Below, piece by piece: positions 27,156-39,062 of a stretch of 64,000 bases of DNA. The stretch covers positions 1 through 64,000 of the forward strand of contig CADAYE010000009.1 of NCBI GenBank assembly GCA_902792085.1, given 5' to 3'. The DNA comes from an uncultured bacterium. Its GTDB lineage: Bacteria > Cyanobacteriota > Vampirovibrionia > Gastranaerophilales > Gastranaerophilaceae. A program made the translations under genes and the position numbers. The notes under the pieces were generated by a model, which searched no databases, was not told where the DNA came from, and saw nothing but the letters and a program-made list of their open reading frames with translations. The first letter of the stretch is position 1, and each line of letters starts with the position of its first letter.

Positions 27156-28573
27156 ATATCATCTCCAAGCAAATCACAAAGCGCCTCATATTTGATTCTT
27201 TTGCCGTCTTTATTTGTATAAATAAACTTGGTAAAACCGCTTTCGTTGTTTTGAATAATAAATTCTTTACCGATTAGGTTGTTATTAGGGAAAAGAAAAA
27301 CATTGATATTTTTTAATACATTACTTTTATTTTTTCTTAAATGGTCAATGTGATAGCGTTCGTTGCCCAAACCGTCTTTAACAATAGTTTTTATACATTC
27401 CCCGTCTTTATTTATATACTGTTTTGATGACTTTATATTATTTTTTGCATCTTTTTCTACAAATTTTATTATACAGTCGTTTTCATCATAAAAAGTCTCA
27501 GTTTTAAAATCATCATAAATTTCCGAAAGCTTTATAAGATGTTTATTTTCATCATATTCAGACAAATTTTTATATGAGCCGAGAGAATCATAATAGGTTA
27601 TTTCACATGATTTTATTGATTTATTCGGATAATATTTATTAACTGTTTTTTCGATAAGTTTATTATTTTGATTATAAACAGATTCTTTTACTAAAAGATT
27701 ATCCTTGTTAAATATACTTTTTGTTGTCTGGATTGTCTTACCGAATTTATTAAGGCGTCTTGAGAATATTACATTCCCTTTTCCGTCAAAAGTATTTTCT
27801 ATAAACCATTTACCATTACATTCGCTTGATATTTCCCGAAATTTATGCCCGAAATCATCATAGAAAACTTTTTTATCATAATTCCATTTATTCGCACTGT
27901 CACTTGCCTGCACCCAAATCGGATTACCTTTTTTATCAACAATATAATTCATATTTGCACTAAAATTTCCGTTTGCGCTTTTAAATATACAGGTATAATT
28001 ATTCCCCTCAGAACTTATAACAGAAATTGCGCCGTTTTTTGAATTACGAATAATCGTTTTATCAACAACCCCGTTATTCAAAATAAAATCACCCTGCAAA
28101 TTTTTTAGTTGAATACGACCTTTGCCCAAATATTCTGCCTGATTTAAAAAATATCTCGTTTCGATACTTATATCATCTGTATATTTTATAAAGCCGAAAA
28201 GAAGTTTAGGTGATATTACATATCGTATCAATTTCCCTGCCTGATTAAATGTTCTTCCTATAACACCATTAATTGTTTCCTGACGGGTATAATCAAGTCC
28301 GATATGATGTTTAATTTCTTTTACAAAAACATCTTTACCATTCTTTTTAACATTTATAAGATTACCGCTTGAATCGTATTCGTATAAATGCTGATTCAAG
28401 ATATTATCTTTCGTTTTTGATGCAGAATGAAGCAAGCCGTTTTTATAATTCAAACACAAAAGACTTCCGATTTCTGTTTTTGTAAAAAATGTCCCGGAAT
28501 ATCTTTTAGCACCCTTTAGCAAAATTTTCCCATCGTATTTTAATGATTTATCAAAAGAATTTATTTTAAACAT
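27152..28573 (-). CDS. Hypothetical YD-like repeat protein
   Basis: 473 residues, not a family I can name. It is made of repeated 20-25-residue beta-rich units of the YD/RHS or MORN-like kind (YDSSGNLINVKKNG; YDENKHLIKLSE; NKDGECIKTIVKDGLGNERYHID). There is no signal peptide and no RHS core or toxin C-terminus, so it is much smaller than real RHS proteins. It is AT-rich like its neighbours. It may be a cytosolic or non-classically secreted scaffold. Confidence 0.5.
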   Translation of the reverse strand: MFKINSFDKSLKYDGKILLKGAKRYSGTFFTKTEIGSLLCLNYKNGLLHSASKTKDNILNQHLYEYDSSGNLINVKKNGKDVFVKEIKHHIGLDYTRQETINGVIGRTFNQAGKLIRYVISPKLLFGFIKYTDDISIETRYFLNQAEYLGKGRIQLKNLQGDFILNNGVVDKTIIRNSKNGAISVISSEGNNYTCIFKSANGNFSANMNYIVDKKGNPIWVQASDSANKWNYDKKVFYDDFGHKFREISSECNGKWFIENTFDGKGNVIFSRRLNKFGKTIQTTKSIFNKDNLLVKESVYNQNNKLIEKTVNKYYPNKSIKSCEITYYDSLGSYKNLSEYDENKHLIKLSEIYDDFKTETFYDENDCIIKFVEKDAKNNIKSSKQYINKDGECIKTIVKDGLGNERYHIDHLRKNKSNVLKNINVFLFPNNNLIGKEFIIQNNESGFTKFIYTNKDGKRIKYEALCDLLGDDI

Positions 28574-28609
28574 GCTGTAAATAAAACGCCTAAAGATTTT
28601 TTTTGCGCC

Positions 28610-29170
28610 TTATCGCATTGCAAATTTACATCCGCAATAATTTTGGCGATATAGATTTAATTCCTTTGAAATTTTATTTGTTTTTAAAAAGCCGTCATTT
28701 TTTCTGAAATTTATCGGCAGATATTTTAAATTATATTTTTGTGCAATCTGTGTACCAATTTGAGATAATTTTTCATAATTTTTGTGCGGACTGATTACCA
28801 TTGATGTTGTAAATTCTTCTATACCAAGTTCATTTGCTTTTTGTGCGGATTTATTTAAACGAAGTTCAAAACATTTATCGCACCTTGCACCTTTTTCGGG
28901 TTCATTTTCAAGTCCTTTTACAGATTCATAATAAACATCAGTTTCATAATTTCCGACAAAAAGTTCACATCCATAATGTGCACACAAAGTTTTTTCCGCT
29001 TCAAGTCTTCTTTGATATTCTTCATCAGGAAAAATATTAGGGTTATAAAAATATACGACAACAGAATATCCCATATCTTGTAATAAAGATATGGGATAAC
29101 CCGAACATATACCGCAGCATGCGTGCAGTAAAACCTTTTTAGAAGAATTTATATTTTGGTTTTGCTCCAT
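28610..29170 (-). CDS. queH: Epoxyqueuosine reductase QueH
   Basis: QueH (DUF208) performs the last step of queuosine synthesis in tRNA, reducing epoxyqueuosine, in bacteria without cobalamin-dependent QueG. The 187-residue protein has the paired cysteines LLHACCGICSGYP, RCDKCFELR, and NYCGCKF near the C-terminus, which bind the Fe-S cluster and metal. It overlaps the 3' end of the VKOR-DsbA gene by about 30 bases. I take ATG 29170 as start; a TTG two codons earlier is the alternative. QueE is encoded at 40440. Confidence 0.92.
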   Translation of the reverse strand: MEQNQNINSSKKVLLHACCGICSGYPISLLQDMGYSVVVYFYNPNIFPDEEYQRRLEAEKTLCAHYGCELFVGNYETDVYYESVKGLENEPEKGARCDKCFELRLNKSAQKANELGIEEFTTSMVISPHKNYEKLSQIGTQIAQKYNLKYLPINFRKNDGFLKTNKISKELNLYRQNYCGCKFAMR

Positions 29171-30365
29171 TTTCAATCAACCATTTTTTTAATTCAGGAT
29201 ACGGTTTTACACCCATATCAAACTTGTCGCCGATTTTCATTGACGGAGTACCGACCATACCTTTAGAAAAAGCATAATCTATATCTTTATTAATAGCATC
29301 AGCTATTTCTTTAGAATTTGCATCTTTTTTAAGTTTGTCAAAATCAAGTTTTATACCTGATTCTTTCAAGTTTTTAATAACATCTTCTTCATTTGTTGCA
29401 GGTTTATCAAACAACAAAGATTCAACTTCCCAGAATTTACCCTGCTTTTTTGCCGCCAGACCGTATTTTGCACTAACACATGAACCGATATGGAAATCTC
29501 CTCTCATATATTTATTACAAGCCTTATCCAAAGGCATATTATGATGTTCAACACGAACATTCTTAAATTCAGTTACTACTTTATGTACCATAAGGTTGCA
29601 TGTATAACAAATCGGGCACATATAATCGGAATAAACTTCCAAAACTACCGCATCCTTATCAGGTGAACCCAAAACATTTCCTTTAACTGCATAAATATTT
29701 GATTTGAGTTTTAAGAATTCGCCAAACGCTCTGTAACCTTTTAATGCCGGAGAAAATTTTGCACTTGTAAATGTCCAAGAGAAAAATCCGCATGCAAGAG
29801 CCATCACAAGAATAAATGCTATTCTGTAAGGTAATGGTTTCAATGCATCTACAAAATCGACCCAACTTTGTCTGACTGCCCCGATAAAATGTCCCTGCAA
29901 ACCCGCAGCAGCAACAAGACCGATTAAGAAATTGAGTAAATATGTCACAAGACACATTACACACAATTTTTTAATCTCAAAATAACTTATACCAAATAAT
30001 GTCATTGAAATTAAAAACGAAATTAATCCTAATGCCGCAATATAGTGAAATTTATTTTTAAATACTTCAAGAAATTTCAAAAACGGTACTTTTTTAAGTC
30101 TGTCAACCATTAACATTATGCCCATAAATACATACAGGAACAAACCCCAATATGCCAAAGGCACACCCAAAAACTGTGATTCAACAGTTCTTGCAACACC
30201 GTCACAGTCAATAAAATCGTTTACCGAACAAAAACTTGGCAACGCATGTTCATTGAAATTTGCCTGATAATAAATATATGCTAAATCAATTGTTACACCA
30301 ATTCCTATCAAAACAAGGACGGCAATTATAAATGTTTTCCAAAAATGTTTTTTGTTCTCTTCCAT
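29139..30365 (-). CDS. VKOR-DsbA fusion (disulfide bond formation)
   Basis: 408 residues. The N-terminal half is a vitamin K epoxide reductase domain with five or six membrane helices, loop cysteines in FCSVNDFIDCDG and the quinone-side CxxC in KKLCVMCLVTY. The C-terminal half (about 225-408) is a DsbA-like thioredoxin fold with active site CPIC in SDYMCPICYTC and cis-proline loop GTPSM. The protein oxidises cysteines of secreted proteins and passes electrons to quinone. Such fusions are typical of Cyanobacteria and relatives. GGGAG precedes the ATG. It overlaps queH. Confidence 0.92.
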   Translation of the reverse strand: MEENKKHFWKTFIIAVLVLIGIGVTIDLAYIYYQANFNEHALPSFCSVNDFIDCDGVARTVESQFLGVPLAYWGLFLYVFMGIMLMVDRLKKVPFLKFLEVFKNKFHYIAALGLISFLISMTLFGISYFEIKKLCVMCLVTYLLNFLIGLVAAAGLQGHFIGAVRQSWVDFVDALKPLPYRIAFILVMALACGFFSWTFTSAKFSPALKGYRAFGEFLKLKSNIYAVKGNVLGSPDKDAVVLEVYSDYMCPICYTCNLMVHKVVTEFKNVRVEHHNMPLDKACNKYMRGDFHIGSCVSAKYGLAAKKQGKFWEVESLLFDKPATNEEDVIKNLKESGIKLDFDKLKKDANSKEIADAINKDIDYAFSKGMVGTPSMKIGDKFDMGVKPYPELKKWLIENGAKPKYKFF

Positions 30366-30440
30366 TATATTTTCTCCCTTTTAACAATTAAATATTACCC
30401 TTTAAATACAAATTAATCAACTCATTTTTATTTATTATGG

Positions 30441-30452
30441 TATAATTGCATT
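30441..30452 (+). promoter_or_regulatory. Extended -10 box, leaderless start of the kinase gene
   Basis: TGG-TATAAT (30441-30446), six bases, ATG at 30453. No ribosome site is possible between. Confidence 0.6.
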
Positions 30453-32240
30453 ATGGTTAATGAAGAAAAACAAAATTCAACAACTCAAAATCGTTTAATA
30501 ATCTTCGGGCTTGTATTTAGCACTATTCTTGTAATGGTTATAGCAGTGTTGACAAATGTAAATATTCAGAAAAAACTGAATATGAGCCATCACGCATTCG
30601 GGCAAATTATATCTAAAACTATAGCAATTGAAAGCGCGGATTTGATAAAAGAAACAGTACTTACAGGAAAAACCGAGAAACTAAAAAATCATTCGGAATT
30701 ACTGCTTAAATCCAATAAAGATATTATTTTTGTCGAATTTAGCGACCAAAGCGGAAAGAATATCTACAAAACAGTAAATAAAGAAGCAGGCAGAGAAAAA
30801 TCCGATATTACGGTATCTTCTCAAATCAAAGATTCAAAAACCGAAGAAAATCTTGGTTCTGTATCAATCGGATTATCGGGGAATGCCATAGGGAATTTAT
30901 CCTCGACAACTAAAGCCTCTATATTATTTGTTTTTATTATTGTCTGGTTAGTTTTTGCATTTGTTATATTAATAAATAATTTTCTTATCACAAGAGAATT
31001 AAAAATATTTAGAGATGGTGTAAAACGTATATCATCAAAAGAATTTGGGGTAAAAATTGCAAGCGAGGAAGTAAGTCAGGAAGTCCGAGAACTCTTTAAC
31101 GCTTTTAACGATATGTCAAACAAACTTCACCTTTATGAAGAATCAAATATTGAACAATTAACGCTTGAAAGAAACAAATTACAAGCAGTATTGATGAGTA
31201 TTGCAAACGGGGTTATAGTTTGTGATAACAACGACGAAGTAACCATGCTAAACGACCATGCAAAAGAATTGTTGGAATTGCAGGGTGACCAATTACTGAA
31301 TACAAATATAAAAAATTATGTAGATTCTGACGGGAATTTCTGTTTCAGCGAAAAGATTGACGAATACAAACAATTATCTCTTGAAGAGAGAGCATCAAAA
31401 CCCGTTATATTCAATGTAAAACTTGATGATAAAACATTAAAGTCAATTATTTCGCCAATGTTTACTCAAAATCGTGATTATGTCGGATACATAATAGTTA
31501 TGATTGATGTAACAAAAGAAGCAGAGACAGATTTAATGAAATCTCATTTTATCTCAAATGTTTCTCACGAACTTCGTACACCTGTTACGGTTTTGAGAAG
31601 TTATATAGACACTTTATATGATATGGGAAGTGATTTTAGTTACGAAGAACAAAAAGAATTTATAACAACACTTCACACAGAAATTGTCAGACTTCAAAAT
31701 ATGGTAAACGATATTCTTGATTTTTCAAGACTTGATTCCAATGCAAAAATTGAGAAAAGCGAAAATGATTTGTCACAATTGGTTGATTATTGCGTGAATG
31801 AAGTTCAGGCACTATTAAAAGAACATAATTTAAAAATAGAAGTTGAAAAAGAAGCTGATCTGCCGATGGTAAACTGCAATTATGATTCAATCGCAAGAGC
31901 ATTAACAAATTATCTTTCTAACGCAATTAAATATGCCCCAAACGATTCGTCAATCAAAGTAAGACTATATCGGGATAATAATGATGTTGTTCTGACAGTC
32001 CGAGATGAAGGTATCGGAATTGCACCGGAATTTCAGAAAAAAGTATTTGAAAGATTTTACAGAGTTGAAAATAAAACTCACAGTGTCAAAGGCACAGGTT
32101 TAGGCCTGCATCTTGTAAAAACCACTATTGAAAAACACCACCATGGACATGTATTTGTAAATTCAGTTCCCGACCATGGTTCGACTTTCGGATTTACGCT
32201 GCCGATTGAAGATATTGAAGAAGATGAAGATTTAATGTAA
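30453..32240 (+). CDS. Sensor histidine kinase (PhoR-like), orphan
   Basis: 595 residues. Membrane helix at about 15-35, a periplasmic domain of about 115 residues, a second helix (155-178), HAMP (178-230), PAS (240-355), HisKA with phospho-acceptor H372 in SHELRTP, and HATPase with NYLSNAIKYAP (N box), DEGIGI (G1) and GTGLGLHLVK (G2). All catalytic boxes are intact. No response regulator adjoins it; the single-domain regulator at 42626-43006 is a possible but unproven partner. It appears to be leaderless. Confidence 0.92.
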   Translation: MVNEEKQNSTTQNRLIIFGLVFSTILVMVIAVLTNVNIQKKLNMSHHAFGQIISKTIAIESADLIKETVLTGKTEKLKNHSELLLKSNKDIIFVEFSDQSGKNIYKTVNKEAGREKSDITVSSQIKDSKTEENLGSVSIGLSGNAIGNLSSTTKASILFVFIIVWLVFAFVILINNFLITRELKIFRDGVKRISSKEFGVKIASEEVSQEVRELFNAFNDMSNKLHLYEESNIEQLTLERNKLQAVLMSIANGVIVCDNNDEVTMLNDHAKELLELQGDQLLNTNIKNYVDSDGNFCFSEKIDEYKQLSLEERASKPVIFNVKLDDKTLKSIISPMFTQNRDYVGYIIVMIDVTKEAETDLMKSHFISNVSHELRTPVTVLRSYIDTLYDMGSDFSYEEQKEFITTLHTEIVRLQNMVNDILDFSRLDSNAKIEKSENDLSQLVDYCVNEVQALLKEHNLKIEVEKEADLPMVNCNYDSIARALTNYLSNAIKYAPNDSSIKVRLYRDNNDVVLTVRDEGIGIAPEFQKKVFERFYRVENKTHSVKGTGLGLHLVKTTIEKHHHGHVFVNSVPDHGSTFGFTLPIEDIEEDEDLM

Positions 32241-32281
32241 TTTTCATTTATATATATGACGAAAAAGCCTGTTAAATTCGC

Positions 32282-32293
32282 TATAATTTTTTT
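32282..32293 (+). promoter_or_regulatory. -10 box six bases from ATG
   Basis: TATAAT at 32282-32287, then six T, then ATG 32294. Same spacing as at mazG, nrnA and others. Confidence 0.55.
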
Positions 32294-33001
32294 ATGAAAA
32301 TATTTAAAAGAATTATCAGAATTTGTGCATTGTTTGCAAAAAAAAGACGCTTGAAACGGATATTAAAACATTATCATAAAACAAGTGCAGGGAACGATAT
32401 TTCAAAAACAATAATTTCTGAGGGCGCGAATGTAACTCTCAATTCAAAATCCAAAAGTATATCACAGGAAGTTTACAACAATGTAAAAGACATAGTAAAA
32501 CAGACAAATTGTGACGGTGAAAAACTTTTGGGGTATGTAAAGGCCTCCGGAACAAAGATTTATACCGTTATAAATGCAGAAAAACTACTAAAAAACATTT
32601 CTGAAGAAGAAGGATTTATACCGGAACAAAAGGGATTTGATGCATTGTATTTATCATTTATAACAATGAGCGGATTAAAATTAAAAACAGAACCGATGTT
32701 TGTATTTGGGAAAACAAATCCTGAAAGATACCTCGTTTTGTATAATTTTTACAAGTGGTATTCAATGAAAGCGGGATTGGGCGGATTTGAGTATGAAATT
32801 CAAAAAAAATATAATAAACTTATGAAAAACATAAATAAAGCAAATGTAGATAATTTACCGCTTGAAGATATTGCAGGGTTGCAGGAAGCAATCGCCAGAG
32901 ACAGTGAGGCAACTGACTTTGTACTGAATTATGAAAAAGAAAATGAGGTATCCAAAAAAGTTAGCGAAAAAATTTCTCAAGATGGCGGAGCAAGTATTTA
33001 A
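32294..33001 (+). CDS. Hypothetical protein
   Basis: 235 residues, no family recognised. The first 28 residues are strongly basic (RRLKRILKHYHK) with a mildly hydrophobic start, which may contact membrane or nucleic acid. The middle is mixed alpha/beta; the C-terminal 60 residues are charged and helical. It lies 53 bases after the kinase gene, has its own -10 box, and precedes tRNA-Lys. Confidence 0.55.
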   Translation: MKIFKRIIRICALFAKKRRLKRILKHYHKTSAGNDISKTIISEGANVTLNSKSKSISQEVYNNVKDIVKQTNCDGEKLLGYVKASGTKIYTVINAEKLLKNISEEEGFIPEQKGFDALYLSFITMSGLKLKTEPMFVFGKTNPERYLVLYNFYKWYSMKAGLGGFEYEIQKKYNKLMKNINKANVDNLPLEDIAGLQEAIARDSEATDFVLNYEKENEVSKKVSEKISQDGGASI

Positions 33002-33010
33002 AAAATATTC

Positions 33011-33042
33011 TTGACATTAAAATTTGTTCTTGTTAGGATAAT
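33011..33042 (+). promoter_or_regulatory. Probable promoter of tRNA-Lys
   Basis: TTGACA at 33011-33016 with TAGGAT (33034-33039, 17-base spacer) or GATAAT (33037-33042) as -10, about 40 bases before the tRNA. Confidence 0.5.
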
Positions 33043-33080
33043 TATACACGGTTTAGCCGAGATTATTGAATAGCACATAA

Positions 33081-33153
33081 GCGCTTGTAGCTCAGCAGGT
33101 AGAGCACTCCCCTTTTAAGGGATAGGTCGCGCGTTCGAATCGCGCCAAGCGCA
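33081..33153 (+). tRNA. tRNA-Lys (TTT)
   Basis: A full cloverleaf: acceptor GCGCTTG/CAAGCGC, D stem GCTC/GAGC, anticodon loop CTTTTAA (33112-33118, anticodon TTT at 33114-33116), T arm GCGCG-TTCGAAT-CGCGC, discriminator A. The CCA end is not encoded. The outer pair of the anticodon stem (C-T) is mismatched. Confidence 0.95.
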
Positions 33154-33154
33154 T

Positions 33155-33190
33155 AAAATAAAAGATAGGTTTTATCCTATCTTTTATTTT
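33155..33190 (+). terminator. Terminator of tRNA-Lys
   Basis: A perfect 15-bp stem (33155-33169/33176-33190) with a six-base loop, ending in a T-rich arm directly after the tRNA. Confidence 0.85.
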
Positions 33191-33401
33191 ATATGTTTAG
33201 CAAAGATTTGAGCGCAATTTGCGTTCGGCGGATTTTTCTGCTTTTCATAATAACATATTCGAGAGGATAAGGGGCTGTAATGTTTAGGATCCTTAAAATA
33301 TTTTTGCTTTTATGTTTGTTTACATTCATTTACAAAAAAGCAATTTTTTAGCGATTATATACTTTATATATATAAAGCATATAAGATAAGGAGTGCGCGC
33401 T

Positions 33402-33884
33402 ATGGATGTACAACAATTATTAGACAAAATTGCGGATTTAGAACTTGAGAGTGAATACGGTGCACCGGCAGATGCGGCGAAAGCATCAATGGAACTTGCA
33501 AAATGCCAAAACCAATTAGCGAAAATGTATGGTTTTGACAATTTTTCTGATTTCAAGGCATCAGGAGAATTTGATATGATTATAAGAGCACATGAGGAAG
33601 GAAAACCAACACCACAAGGGATGCACACTGAAGAATACAATGGAGGTTCTGTTTTTACAGCAAAAGTTAAGATGAATTATGGCAAAAGTCACTTAGATTT
33701 TTGTGACGGATTAAGAACAATCGGATATTCAGAGGCTGAGATTAAAAATATGTGCAGACAAGAAGGGATAAAATATAATCCGCCTATGTTTCAGGTTGGT
33801 AGTAAACCAAAAGCAAAAAATCCGGTAAAATACAATCAGCCAAATCCTGTTAGACCTAATACAATTACAAGAATTTGGAACTGA
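33402..33884 (+). CDS. Hypothetical protein
   Basis: 160 residues from the ATG at 33402, which has AAGGAG eight bases upstream; a GTG three codons earlier overlaps the ribosome site and is unlikely. I recognise no family. The N-terminal half is helical and acidic, the middle has HTEEYNGGSVFTAKVKMNYG, and the last 30 residues are Pro/Asn/Lys-rich and probably unstructured. It could be a small DNA- or protein-binding adaptor, but nothing proves this. Confidence 0.6.
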   Translation: MDVQQLLDKIADLELESEYGAPADAAKASMELAKCQNQLAKMYGFDNFSDFKASGEFDMIIRAHEEGKPTPQGMHTEEYNGGSVFTAKVKMNYGKSHLDFCDGLRTIGYSEAEIKNMCRQEGIKYNPPMFQVGSKPKAKNPVKYNQPNPVRPNTITRIWN

Positions 33885-34020
33885 TAGTAAAAAAGATGTG
33901 ATTTGAACTGAACTCTAAAAATTAGACAAAGTAAAAAGAAGTCGATTTTAGGGCTTTAGTTCATTGGTACCCTCGCCTTATATTTTATTATTGTTGGGTA
34001 TCATCCAACCTACAATTCTA

Positions 34021-34200
34021 TATAGGTGATACCACAAAAATAAGTTAAAATCAGCACCCACCCCAACCCTCCCTCGTGAGGGATGGAGAAATTTCAAATT
34101 GAACAGAATGTGAAATTTAGAAATTTGGGTGGGTGATTTTCCATTAGGGATAACCGTTTTGCCAAAATTTTGTGATAAATAATATATAATTGCCATAATT
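34021..34200. repeat. Dispersed repeat D, copy 1
   Basis: Nearly the same sequence stands at 45400-45560. Ends TACCACAAAA (34030-34039) and TTTTGTGATA (34168-34177) are inverted; internal CAGCACCCACCC pairs with GGGTGGGTG. Copy 1 has about 13 extra bases before GGGTGGGTG. It looks like a small mobile palindromic element. Confidence 0.7.
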
Positions 34201-34346
34201 TTTTATATTTATTGTAGGGTTTCACCCAACCTACAATTCTTAGGGAAGGAAAATTAAAAGGCGGAGTTGATACCTCCGCCCTACATTTTATTTTATAGGA
34301 CAGTTTTGGTTTTGAAATTAAACAATTTGTGTAACAAAAAACTTAA

Positions 34347-37001
<2,655 letters not shown>

Positions 37002-37006
37002 AACAC

Positions 37007-37035
37007 AAAAGACCGAACATAATGTTCGGTCTTTT
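37007..37035 (+). terminator. Terminator of gyrB
   Basis: AAAAGACCGAACAT (37007-37020) and its perfect inverted copy (37022-37035) form a strong hairpin ending in TTTT, six bases after the gyrB stop. Confidence 0.85.
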
Positions 37036-37110
37036 ACATAAATAATATTTTGTTAAAAGTTTAGAATTATGTTAAAATCTTTTTATCAGAATTGGTAAGG
37101 AGATTTTAAT

Positions 37111-37707
37111 ATGACACAGCCTGCAACAAAAAACGTAAAATTTGACCCGGGATTTGCTCAACATACAACAATTTTATCCATAAATCTTGAATATATTTAT
37201 GCAAAAATAAATTCCTTCAAAAACTTTGGGCAGAAAAAAACAAGTTTTAAATTTAATTATAAACAGATAACAAGAATGGTTGAAAATAATGTCGGATTTT
37301 GTTTGGGCAGTCTTTTGTGGGCAGTTTATATAAAATCATCAGGCGATTTGAATATCGAAGGGAATCCCTGCTTTGGGGATACTTTTGACAAAGACGAAAC
37401 CTGTGGAGAAATTGATTTTTCCATTGAGTATTTTGAACAACTCAAAAAAGATGCAAAATATTATTTGGGACAAAATTATGAAATTAACCCTTTGTATATA
37501 ACAATTTTAAATTTATACAAAGAATTTTTGCTTGAAAATAAAAACTTTGTTTCAACAAAAACAACAAATGATATTATTTTGCCAAAAGATATTATCATTC
37601 CGGCGGAAGCGGATTTAAAAACAATTCACTCAAAGATAGAAGAAGTAATTCAAACAGGCAACCTGCTTGACCTGACTGAAGTATTTAATTTGGTTTATAC
37701 AAAATAA
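37111..37707 (+). CDS. Hypothetical protein
   Basis: 198 residues, no family recognised. There is no signal peptide; one moderately hydrophobic stretch (NNVGFCLGSLLWAVYIK) lies mid-protein and is probably buried core. The C-terminal third is acidic and helical. AAGGAGA lies eight bases before the ATG. It stands alone between the gyrB terminator and nagZ (45 bases downstream) and may be co-transcribed with nagZ. Confidence 0.6.
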   Translation: MTQPATKNVKFDPGFAQHTTILSINLEYIYAKINSFKNFGQKKTSFKFNYKQITRMVENNVGFCLGSLLWAVYIKSSGDLNIEGNPCFGDTFDKDETCGEIDFSIEYFEQLKKDAKYYLGQNYEINPLYITILNLYKEFLLENKNFVSTKTTNDIILPKDIIIPAEADLKTIHSKIEEVIQTGNLLDLTEVFNLVYTK

Positions 37708-37752
37708 AAATTCCTCTCTATTATTGGGAATGGAAAACAAAAGTAACGGATA

Positions 37753-38718
37753 ATGGTAAATTTAAAAACAAAACTTTATCAGATGTTTATACTCGGTCTT
37801 GAAGGCGGAGAGTATAAAAACGCTCTAAAGCAGGGATTAGGCGGAGTTATATTTTTCTCAAAAGATATTCATTCAAAAGAGCAATTTAAAGAACTGATAA
37901 ATGACATAAAGTCGCAAAGTCTGATTTCACCGTTTCTTTCAATAGATCAGGAAGGCGGAAGGGTTGAACGCACCGAAAATATCCATTTCGGTAAAAAATA
38001 TTTATCGGCAAAGTTTGCATTTGAAAAAGGAGAAGAATTTTTATCGGAACAAACCCGACAAATTGCGCAGGAATTAAAATCTTACGGTATTAATCTTAAT
38101 TTTGCTCCATGTATTGATGTTAATACAAATCCTGATAATCCGATTATCGGCGAAAGGGCGTTTTCCTCTGAACCTGATGATGTTATAAAGGCAGAAAAGG
38201 TTGTATCAGCGATTTACAAAAATAACGGCATTATTCCATGTGTAAAACATTACCCAGGACACGGAGATGCTAATACAGACAGCCACCTGACTTTGCCAAA
38301 GATAGATTTAACTCTTGAACAGATGGAGCAAATTCATATAAAACCGTTTAAATATGCAATAAAAAACGGAGCGCAAATGGTTATGGCTGCGCATTTGCAC
38401 TGTACCTGCTTTGAAAAAGAGCCGATTCCGACATCGCTTAGCAAAAATGCGCTGAATTATCTGCGTCACGCTTTGGGTTTTGACGGGGTAATAATATCAG
38501 ATGATATGATAATGAAAGGGGTTGCCGATTTTGGTCAGGTCGAAGCCTGCGTGATGGGGATAAAGGCAGGTTTAAATATGTTTATCTACCGCAACTCGGA
38601 CAAGGACACAATAAATATTATTGAAAGTATTTATGACCTTGTCAAAAAAGACAACGAATTGCAGGAAAAAATTGAAAAGTCTTACAATAAAATTATTGAA
38701 TTAAAGTATCAAATATGA
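37753..38718 (+). CDS. nagZ: Glycoside hydrolase family 3, NagZ-like beta-N-acetylhexosaminidase
   Basis: 321 residues, cytoplasmic single-domain GH3. The signature KHYPGHGDANTDSH (about 175-188) carries the His/Asp catalytic dyad of NagZ, and IISDDMIMKG contains the aspartate nucleophile. NagZ removes N-acetylglucosamine from anhydromuropeptides in peptidoglycan recycling. Length is standard. Its 3' end overlaps the convergent small gene by ten bases. Confidence 0.92.
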   Translation: MVNLKTKLYQMFILGLEGGEYKNALKQGLGGVIFFSKDIHSKEQFKELINDIKSQSLISPFLSIDQEGGRVERTENIHFGKKYLSAKFAFEKGEEFLSEQTRQIAQELKSYGINLNFAPCIDVNTNPDNPIIGERAFSSEPDDVIKAEKVVSAIYKNNGIIPCVKHYPGHGDANTDSHLTLPKIDLTLEQMEQIHIKPFKYAIKNGAQMVMAAHLHCTCFEKEPIPTSLSKNALNYLRHALGFDGVIISDDMIMKGVADFGQVEACVMGIKAGLNMFIYRNSDKDTINIIESIYDLVKKDNELQEKIEKSYNKIIELKYQI

Positions 38719-38930
38719 TTATATAGTAAACACTCATAGTTCTCGCATAATTCTATTAAATCATTTAATTTTATATTTAGTATCTCTGTTACTTCAGCGA
38801 TATGTTCACAGTCAACTCCATTATCAGAGTTATAGATTATTACCTCATTTATAATTCGTACGATATTTGCTATTTTATAAATTTCTGATGTAATTTTTTC
38901 TGCATTATTTATTATTTCTTTTTTATACAT
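38709..38930 (-). CDS. Small helical hypothetical protein, divergent from HTH gene
   Basis: 73 residues from the ATG at 38930, which has AAAGG six bases upstream. It is a single, mostly helical acidic protein (MYKKEIINNAEKITSEIYKIANIVRIINEVI...) with two cysteines near the end and no family I know. It is transcribed away from a 73-residue HTH protein, with a 46-bp palindrome between. The arrangement recalls regulator-target or toxin-antitoxin pairs, but nothing in the sequence proves either. Confidence 0.5.
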   Translation of the reverse strand: MYKKEIINNAEKITSEIYKIANIVRIINEVIIYNSDNGVDCEHIAEVTEILNIKLNDLIELCENYECLLYNHI

Positions 38931-38963
38931 ACTAAACCTTTCAAATGTAAAAAAATGTTTCAA

Positions 38964-39009
38964 GTATATTCATGTTTGAGATATAAATATATCTTAAACA
39001 TGAATATAC
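38964..39009. promoter_or_regulatory. 46-bp near-perfect palindrome, probable operator
   Basis: The arms 38964-38986 and 38987-39009 are inverted copies with one internal mismatch and one at the centre (core CATGTTTGAGATATA/TATATCTTAAACATG). It lies between two divergent starts and just upstream of the -35 box at 39028, a fitting place for autoregulation by the HTH protein. Confidence 0.6.
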
Positions 39010-39027
39010 TACTAATAATGTTATGTT

Positions 39028-39062
39028 TTGTCAATGATTTTAAAATAATATATAATTACTAT
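39028..39062 (+). promoter_or_regulatory. Promoter of HTH gene, leaderless
   Basis: TTGTCA (39028-39033), a 17-base spacer, TATAAT (39051-39056), six bases, ATG (39063). Both boxes fit, so transcription should begin at or next to the start codon. Confidence 0.65.

Noticed and set aside
38955-39062. 36-codon upstream extension of the HTH gene
   Set aside because: It would translate through the palindrome and both promoter boxes; the ATG at 39063 is six bases from a consensus -10 box.
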